The position numbers and the translations under genes were made by a program. This document shows, piece by piece, positions 57,226-64,000 of a DNA stretch of 64,000 nucleotides. The DNA is taken from positions 7,605,054-7,669,053 of the forward strand of contig CAMTDV010000002.1 of NCBI GenBank assembly GCA_947069175.1, in the 5' to 3' direction. Each line of letters starts with the position of its first letter. Position 1 is the first letter of the stretch. The notes beneath the pieces are model-generated. The model searched no databases, was not told where the DNA came from, and worked only from the letters and a program-made list of their open reading frames with translations. The stretch is from Scalesia atractyloides (Eukaryota > Streptophyta > Magnoliopsida > Asterales > Asteraceae).

Positions 57226-60200
57226 TATTAAAGAACGGTTCTTTTTTACGTTGTTAGCTTTGAAAATAGCCTCATTTCTATACTTCCAAATCAACCTCGA
57301 AATAAGTTTGCTAAAGAGTATATAACAACCGTTTTATAAACAAATGATATGTATATGTTATAAACTTTATATAAAATATATACACTTTTGAATACTATAC
57401 TTGTAGATGGAGTAGAATAGTAGCATCTCTTATTTCGATGCAAATTTACTTTGTCGGGCGACTCACTCCTAATCCTACGAATATTTAATTCAACAAGGGG
57501 TTTCTAGTCAAACCAAATTGTGTTTTGGTTTATTATGTTAAAAGTCAATATAAATAAAATAAACACGGATAGTTTATTTATTACAACACAATTATATCTT
57601 GAATAACATCATATGTTGTCCTTCACATGCCACCTTCCACCTTTATTACATATTAAAATTATATAGTTTTGACATTTATTTTTAGGTTTATGGTTAGCTA
57701 TTAGCTTTATGAGGGTAAAACGTAAAATATCGTTGTATTCATGCACTACACCTTTATATCAATACACTTAAGTGTAGTTAGATGGTGATAAATTTTTGGT
57801 TCTTTTTATTAATAGAAGTTGGAACAGGGTTTAGATGGTGATAATTTTTTCAATAAATGTTTTCCTTTACATTACTTTGTCTAAATTACATAAATAGTCC
57901 CATATAGGAACACCAAGATTTAAATGCCCTTTAGTTTAACCGAAAAAATAGACGTTGTTAGAGAGCTGGATTGAAATTGTAATAAATGGAAATCATAATG
58001 TCTTTTAGGCAAACAACAAACTAAAATATGGATTAGAGTGACACTTATGATAAAACTATAGAGATGAAAACCATAATTTACTATAAATTTAATTCAAAAT
58101 AATATATTCACCGTCCTCTAAGTTGTTACCATATCATCAAAAAAACCACTTAAACTATATAATTGTTAAAACAAACCCATCATTCTATAACTTATAAATA
58201 GATTATGAAATATAACAAATGAACATCAACATAGATTATAAAAGAGAACGAAAACGTTTATTGAATAGTTCATTAGCTTTAGTTACAAATATTAACAAAA
58301 CAAAGATAGATAAACATAGATGAAGGATGTAACACATATATTTAATTTTTTAATTGTAATTAATTAATTAATAGTAATTTTTTATTATTTACAGAATTGA
58401 GGAGAAAGAAAAAAGGGTTTAGCGTGTTTGGGCCGGGTCAATATTTGCATAGGGGTCCGACTCATAAGTGTCTAAACCGGCTTTGGTCGGGTTCTTATAG
58501 CTATCAACATCAACAACAATAATATTTCATTTAACAACCTACTATTTTAAATAAATCAATTTATAAGCTGTTATTGGTAAAATTGAGAAGAATTTCAACT
58601 CAGCCGGACCATGCAAATCGTAGTGTTTAATGAATACTTCTCAGTTAAACACTTATACAATTATACTTATTCGTAAATATAAAATATGATTTAGGGGATA
58701 ATCTCTAACATAATAACATAAAATCATAAAATTCATGGATTTGAATTTAGTTTAGACAGTTTCGGATCTTCTTTAGATTGAATTTGCAAACACCTTAACT
58801 AAAAAGGTCATGTTATAATCTACCCGATAGGCTCTTGTTTGACCTTTTAATTTTTTACTTACTCCTTCAAAAATGCTTTTAATGTTGCAATTTAAATGAC
58901 TGGTTTTGGCCGCTCAATTTTGCACATAAAAACATAAGAAACCTATGTAATTAAAAAAGTTGTATGATATTTATGTATTATTACATCAATTCTATATATA
59001 AATTGTTGTTTCTTATAATTTAGGATAACATGAGTTGTTTAGAAATATATATATATATATATATATGAAAGAACTACCAATAAAACATACCTATATTAAT
59101 TTTATTAATAACTAGAAAAGTATAATAAAAGAAAAATAAAACAAAGTGGACCAATAGAAAGACCGAAAATTGAGAGAACAAAATTTTGCAAAAAAAATTT
59201 GCAAATTGATAGGTAGGAAATTATTGTACATACATTTATATTTGTGTTTGTAAATTTAGAGTATTAACATGTAAAAACATAACATAAATAAAAAATTTAG
59301 CATTAAACGGGGCATGTTTGTGTTAATCCTTGAAAACTCGTTTTATGTTAGGGTTTATGTTAGATTTCTAGTATGTGTCCAACCTTATGTTGGATATTTT
59401 AGTGTAATCAGGATATACTTGGTGATCAAAGTGAACTGTATACACATCAAGCAAGTTAGGAGGTGTGAGAGTGCACGCTTGCTTGAGTTGTTGTAATTCA
59501 AAGTGTTCGAGCGAAACCCATAATATATGGGGGTTCCAAGGGGGCGGAAACGCCCTAGTAGCATGGTCTAAGGAGCAGAGACCCTAACTGTGGTCGCTTG
59601 AAAAAATCTTATTTTAATTAAATTGTTTCAGTAAAAATGCATCAGAAAAAATATATTCTAAGAGAATTCTTTTTACTTTCGAGATAAAAATTGGCTCACT
59701 TTTGAAGCAATTTAAAAATTAAATATTTTTTACGGATTCTATCCCAGAAAAAAAAAAGTTCGTGATCAATTTTGGTAAAATTTTTATGGTTCATATGAAT
59801 TCACAGTACACACGTACTAAGTTTTTGTTCTCAAATTCTGAATTGTATTCAATTGGATTTTTCGAAAAACCGCCCAAATATTTCGATCTGAAAGTGATTA
59901 CACGCCTTTCAAATCATCCGTTGCGTTCTAAATTCATCAACACCTAACTCGCTCAACACAACCCAAACACTCGTAATATAATTGTTGGTAAAAATTTTAA
60001 TGTATAAGACTATCTAAAAAATTAGGTTACAGCAAAAAAAACTATGCCTCAATATTCAATATAACAGATTTGAAGGTCTAAAAATAACCATTAAACTATG
60101 TAAATACATGTATTTCAGATCTATAAATATAATATACTAGTTTAAATGAACATATTACCAACATATCATGATATCGCTAAGATATAGACTCTTTTGGTTA

Positions 60201-60720
60201 AAAATAATACAAAAGATTATATTACACGAAGATTATATTACACGATTATCTCTTCGGTAATCCTATATTACGTTTCTTATTCAAGTTTTCAGAAATTAAA
60301 CTAATAGTTTTTATTGTTTACTCAACCATAATAATTTGATCCTTCAAAATTCCATCAAATTACCAATAAACCTCTATATCAGAAAAACAAAATATATAAA
60401 TTAACCCTCACCCCACCGCCGTACCCTTTCTTTGGGTACTTATTTGTTTGTGGTTGTATTAGTGGTCCTCATCTAAACTATGTCAAACACATAGATCATA
60501 ACAATCATCAAATCCAGTGAATTGTTAGATTTTAAATGTTTTGCAATGTTTAACCTTAAAAATACGAATTGCCTAAAAAATTTACCCAACATCGTTGGAG
60601 TTCGCCTATCGAGGCCATCGTAGTTGGAGAAGACAAAGTAGAAAAGGTGCCCATGAGGTTGCCCAGGAAACCAAGGAATTAAAAGAAGAATCAGGGTGAG
60701 GGTTATTAGGTTTATTTACT
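57226..60720. other. AT-rich intergenic DNA
   Basis: No supported gene. (TA)n at about 59046-59065. A GC-richer segment at about 59440-59600 with GGGGGCGGAAACGCCC could be a scrap of an LTR; not resolved. Confidence 0.4.
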
Positions 60721-60936
60721 TACGAGTAGTACATTACAAGTTTTGTCCTTTATTTTTATACCACATTTCAGGCAATATCCTTTGCCTTTAAATTTGATAA
60801 GTTTTGGACTTAATGTTTTCAAATGCTACAGGGTATGTCATTTAACCCTAATCCAATTAAAATTTCTGTTAAATCTGATCATGTACATGATTTTTGTCGG
60901 ACTATTGTTTACAAAAATGTGTATATGTATATATAT

Positions 60937-61149
60937 AGGGTTAGGTTCATTTATGAACAACCCCTTGATAGTGAACTATATAAACTAATCCTAGCCTTTG
61001 ATTATAACTACACAAGTGTAAATCAATGGTCAGAATTTAATAATGAAAATACATTAGTGTATTTTATGATTTGATGATGTAAATCAATGGCCAGGATTTG
61101 TTCACTCAGTTCACAAATACACTAGTCTTTACTTTAGAACCACACCATA
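60937..61149. mobile_element. Probable short TIR element
   Basis: The left end AGGGTTAGGTTCATTTATGA and right end GTCTTTACTTTAGAACCAC have short, weak inverted similarity and sit between TA-rich flanks. Internally AAATCAATGG-C-AG-ATTT occurs twice. A second repeat fragment (GAAAACGTGAGAACGGATCC, about 61180-61270) follows. Confidence 0.4.
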
Positions 61150-62174
61150 TATATATATATAGAGAGAGAGAGAGAAACGAGATCAGGAGAAAACGACTGA
61201 AAGTGTGAAAACGTGAGAACGGATCCTGGTCGAACACGTGTCAGGGGGCGCTAAATGATATGCGGGGTATGATTGTTATTGTTCAAGTCCGCTTAATAGA
61301 TGCCGTCATAATTCAAATATCGCGTGTTGTTCTTTATTCTCGTTTCTATGGCATTTTATTTTCAAAGCAATTTTTTAGAAAAATGTTGTTATATCCTTTA
61401 ACTTAGAATCAATATTCGGCGTTTTCATTATTTAGAACTTACCAATGGCGTTTTACAACTTGTTACGCATATTTGAATTATGGCGTTTTCATTAAAATGT
61501 TTTAGGTTTAGAGTAAATCTGTTATTCTTATTGTTTATCATTAAACTAATGGTTGTTCATTATGGCGTTTTCACCTTCTTCCCTCTCAGCAGCCACTTCA
61601 TTTGTAGATTTGTCCAGTTGAATTAATCTCTTATCTCTTATAAAGGTAAATATCTTGGCGTTCCTAACTTCATTATATTTCATTAATAATTCAAAACATT
61701 ACAAGTAAGACGAAATCAAAATAAACTAATAGTCTTCTGCGGATGGCATTACATCAGAGATGTACCCGTCGCTTTGGTCATCACTTTCTTCAAACTCATC
61801 ATCATTATCTATTTCATTTGCTTATAACGTCATCATCTCGTTTAACCTTTTTCACATCCTATATTTAAATATCATCACAACCCTAGATGTTGCATCGTTT
61901 GAAGGTGCTAAATCACAGAGTTGTTCAAGAAGGTGTAGTTTATATGTGTTTAGCACTTCGTCCATCGTCAATGAATAATCCACCCTGTCTTGATAAATCA
62001 CTTTCACCGTTCTTGATGGTTCATCCAAACTCTAACTGCTAATTGTTAGTAGATAAGCAATGCCATTATCATCATCTGCTGAAAGTTTTCTTTTCAATCT
62101 TCTTATTACCGTTTGAGTCCTTTCACAATCGTTGGTCCTTGGAACCCAAGAGCCATAATATCCCTCTGAACGAC
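61150..62174. other. Intergenic, repeat scraps
   Basis: Several GGCGTTTTCA motifs between 61410 and 61575 suggest an old dispersed repeat. Short frames at 61760 and 62032 have no recognisable domain. No gene is supported. Confidence 0.4.
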
Positions 62175-62362
62175 TGTAACATCCGTCCAAAAACGGATTT
62201 ACCAAACCCGCTCCGTTTATCAACCGAACAGTCAGTCAAATTTTTCGTTGCGAATTAAATGCCCAAAATAATTTTAAACGATCCGTAATCAATTATTACG
62301 CGGGGATATATATTTAGTTTTTGAAAATCTGTCAAAAATATCAAAATAAAAATGTTTTAATC

Positions 62363-62440
62363 ATGCCGGGTTTCGAACTCGGGTCTATACCGGTTCAACC
62401 AAACACTTATCACTCACACCATAAACCACTCCGCCACTTT
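62363..62440 (-). other. Minus-strand tRNA-like unit in copy D
   Basis: On the minus strand the A box reads TGGCGGAGTGG (62426-62436), a full match to the tRNA consensus TGGCNNAGTGG. The B-box-like GAGTTCGAAAC is at 62370-62380. Confidence 0.65.
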
Positions 62441-63150
62441 GATTTTCTGTTAATGAAGAGAATCAATTAATTCAAATATTCAAGTTAGGAAGTCAAATTG
62501 CCGCCCAAAAGAACTTCACGCGTAAACAGCCTGTAATCCTTCCTTTTTCACGAATCCTATTTGACCGGGACGTGTAATTGTAATTCCTTTCCATGTTTAC
62601 GCCAATCATGAACCTACCTTTGGAACCGACTCGATTCGGTTCGGAAAACACTTATAAATAACCGACGTCCGCAAGATGTTTAACCCGCTCAACCCATCTC
62701 ATCACTCTCACACCTCTAAACCATACTCTCATCTCTCGCTCTCTGTTTTAACGCTAGTCGCCGGAAACACAAGACTCACTCGCCGGAAATTTTTATTACC
62801 TCGCCGGAAAACCGTATCAGTAATCTCTGAGTTTACTGAACCCCCTAAACCTTCACCGAAGTCACCCACCACCTTTGTAACCTTTCGGAAGACTCTCTGC
62901 TGCAAGAAGTTTGTCGCCGGAAAAAGGTTTCTGTCGCCGGAGTTCTGCCGGAAAACAGAGTATAACCAGTCGGTATATCTCACGCTTAAATTCATTCCCT
63001 TTTTACTTTTATCTCATTTGTAATTGATCATTAAACGCTATAGAAACTTAAATCAACATTTTGAACCGTCAGTCGCCACTTCCGGTTAAATCAGTGAAGA
63101 AGACAACGTTTCAGTAATGGTTTTGTATAATTAAAATCAAGATAATTACC

Positions 63151-63563
63151 GGGTTAGACACACAGTCCAGCGGTGGACTGTGTGCACTTTTAAAGCTAAG
63201 GTCACGAGTTCGAGTATTGTCCCTCACACGCCGCTTTGATAAAAATCCCTTTTTCCACAAACTGAACCGGGTTGTTTTAAGTATATGTTAAGTACATTGA
63301 TATCTGAGTTTATAATCAAGTGTGACACACAGTCCAGCGGTGGAGTGTGTGTCCGCTAACCCACAGGTCCCGGGTTCGAGACCTGTGGAGCGCACCGATT
63401 CTCGAGACTTAATTCGTTTTTAATAATAAAGGATTTCTGTTAATTCTAATTAATATATATATATAATTAAAATCGGATATATAACGGGTTAGACACGTAG
63501 CTCAGTTGGTAGAGCTGCGTGCACGCGTACGGGAGGTCTCGGGTTCGAGCCTCACCCGGCGCA
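63151..63563 (+). other. tRNA-like array in copy D (three units)
   Basis: The units start at 63151, about 63319 and 63486 (spacing 168 and 167 bp). Unit 1 has the perfect CACACAGTCCA hairpin. Unit 2 has the perfect T-arm hairpin at 63361-63388. Unit 3 has A box TAGCTCAGTTGG (63498-63509) and B box GGTTCGAGCC (63542-63551). Confidence 0.78.
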
Positions 63564-64000
63564 CAACAACATGCCATTGAACCGGTCAAACAGTCAGTCA
63601 AAGTCAACGGTCAATATTACTGTAGCAAAAATAAAATGTTTTTTTATTATTTTTTATTTAATTATTTTAATTAAAAATCAATTATAAATATTTAAAAATA
63701 ACATTTTTAAGGTTAGAAAATAGCCTCAAATTCACAAAAATACACCCAACAATCCTACTAAAATAGATTCATAAAACCCGTTTACTTACCGAACCATTAT
63801 GCGATTTATCTAGGATTATTTTCACTCGTGGTTAACACCATTTCGCGTGCATTCAACCTCATCAACCGAACGCACCCAATGTGAGTGAATTCTTACAAAC
63901 TCCCCTTTTTATTCATGTTTTGGGGTGTATCATGTGTCGCTTAAACTAATTTTCTTATGCAAATTCGTGCTATACCATTATATGAACTAAACTAGAATGT

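Larger units (their letters stand above)
62175..64000 (+). repeat. Family T LTR, copy D (cut by window end)
   Basis: It starts TGTAACATCCGTCC, matching copy C closely over the first 100 bp. TATA box TATAAATA at 62653-62660, CGCCGGAA-rich leader, then the tRNA-like array. The five bases before it are ACGAC. Whether it is solo or part of a full element cannot be seen. Confidence 0.88.

Noticed and set aside
59440..59600. Possible solo Copia LTR around GGGGGCGGAAACGCCC
   Set aside because: No TG...CA ends with a 5-bp duplication could be found.
62676..63023. 115-codon frame rich in Pro/Arg
   Set aside because: It lies in the CGCCGG-rich leader of LTR copy D and has no counterpart frame in copy C.

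Overview
The window is a gene-poor, repeat-dense piece of a flowering-plant nuclear genome. It is AT-rich, has spliced genes with GT-AG introns, and carries nested LTR retrotransposons, MULE/hAT-type MITEs and long (TA)n runs. The style of the chromovirus and Copia elements and of the host genes suggests a eudicot, probably Asteraceae; that placement is inference from remembered family resemblance, not a search.

Layout. 1-15723: an LTR of a family called here 'tRNA-like LTR' (family T) is interrupted by a decayed Ty3/Gypsy chromovirus of Tekay/Del type. The chromovirus is arranged LTR - internal - LTR - start of a second internal region, and the second internal region is fused by a deletion to the 3' end of the host LTR. 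15724-20698: a cluster of palindromic TTACACATGTGTAA repeats, a PPR gene scrap, a MULE-type TIR element and a small MITE. 20704-26754: a Ty1/Copia element on the minus strand with a perfect 5-bp target duplication, inserted into an exon of an NLR (resistance-type) gene whose C-terminal LRR remnant ends at 27023. 28678-29152: a hAT-like MITE. 29360-32206: a six-exon gene for an ER-lumen FKBP15-type prolyl isomerase, with an ER-stress promoter element, a retroposon in intron 2 and an apparent 1-base frameshift in exon 5. 32207-43185: intergenic, with a 1.7-kb MULE (9-bp duplication) and two related hAT-like repeats. 43191-50730: a solo LTR (duplication ATAAC) that contains two nested solo LTRs of family T (duplications GGTAA and CTTAT). 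51056-53355: a complete seven-exon bHLH transcription factor gene on the minus strand. 53640-62174: AT-rich intergenic DNA with MITEs and short duplications. 62175-64000: the start of a fourth family T LTR, cut by the window end.

Main novelty candidate. Every family T LTR carries a tandem array of tRNA-like units on the plus strand (three units spaced about 169 bp, one array eroded to two). Each unit has an enlarged, often perfect D-arm hairpin and a B-box T-arm, and lacks an anticodon arm. The three copies whose 5' part is visible also carry an opposite-strand tRNA-like unit with A and B boxes near the LTR start. The arrays lie downstream of a TATA box where one is visible, so an LTR transcript could contain them.

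Only two loci look like host genes in working or nearly working shape: the bHLH gene (intact) and FKBP15 (intact apart from one missing base that may be an assembly error). Everything else recognisable is mobile or gene debris.
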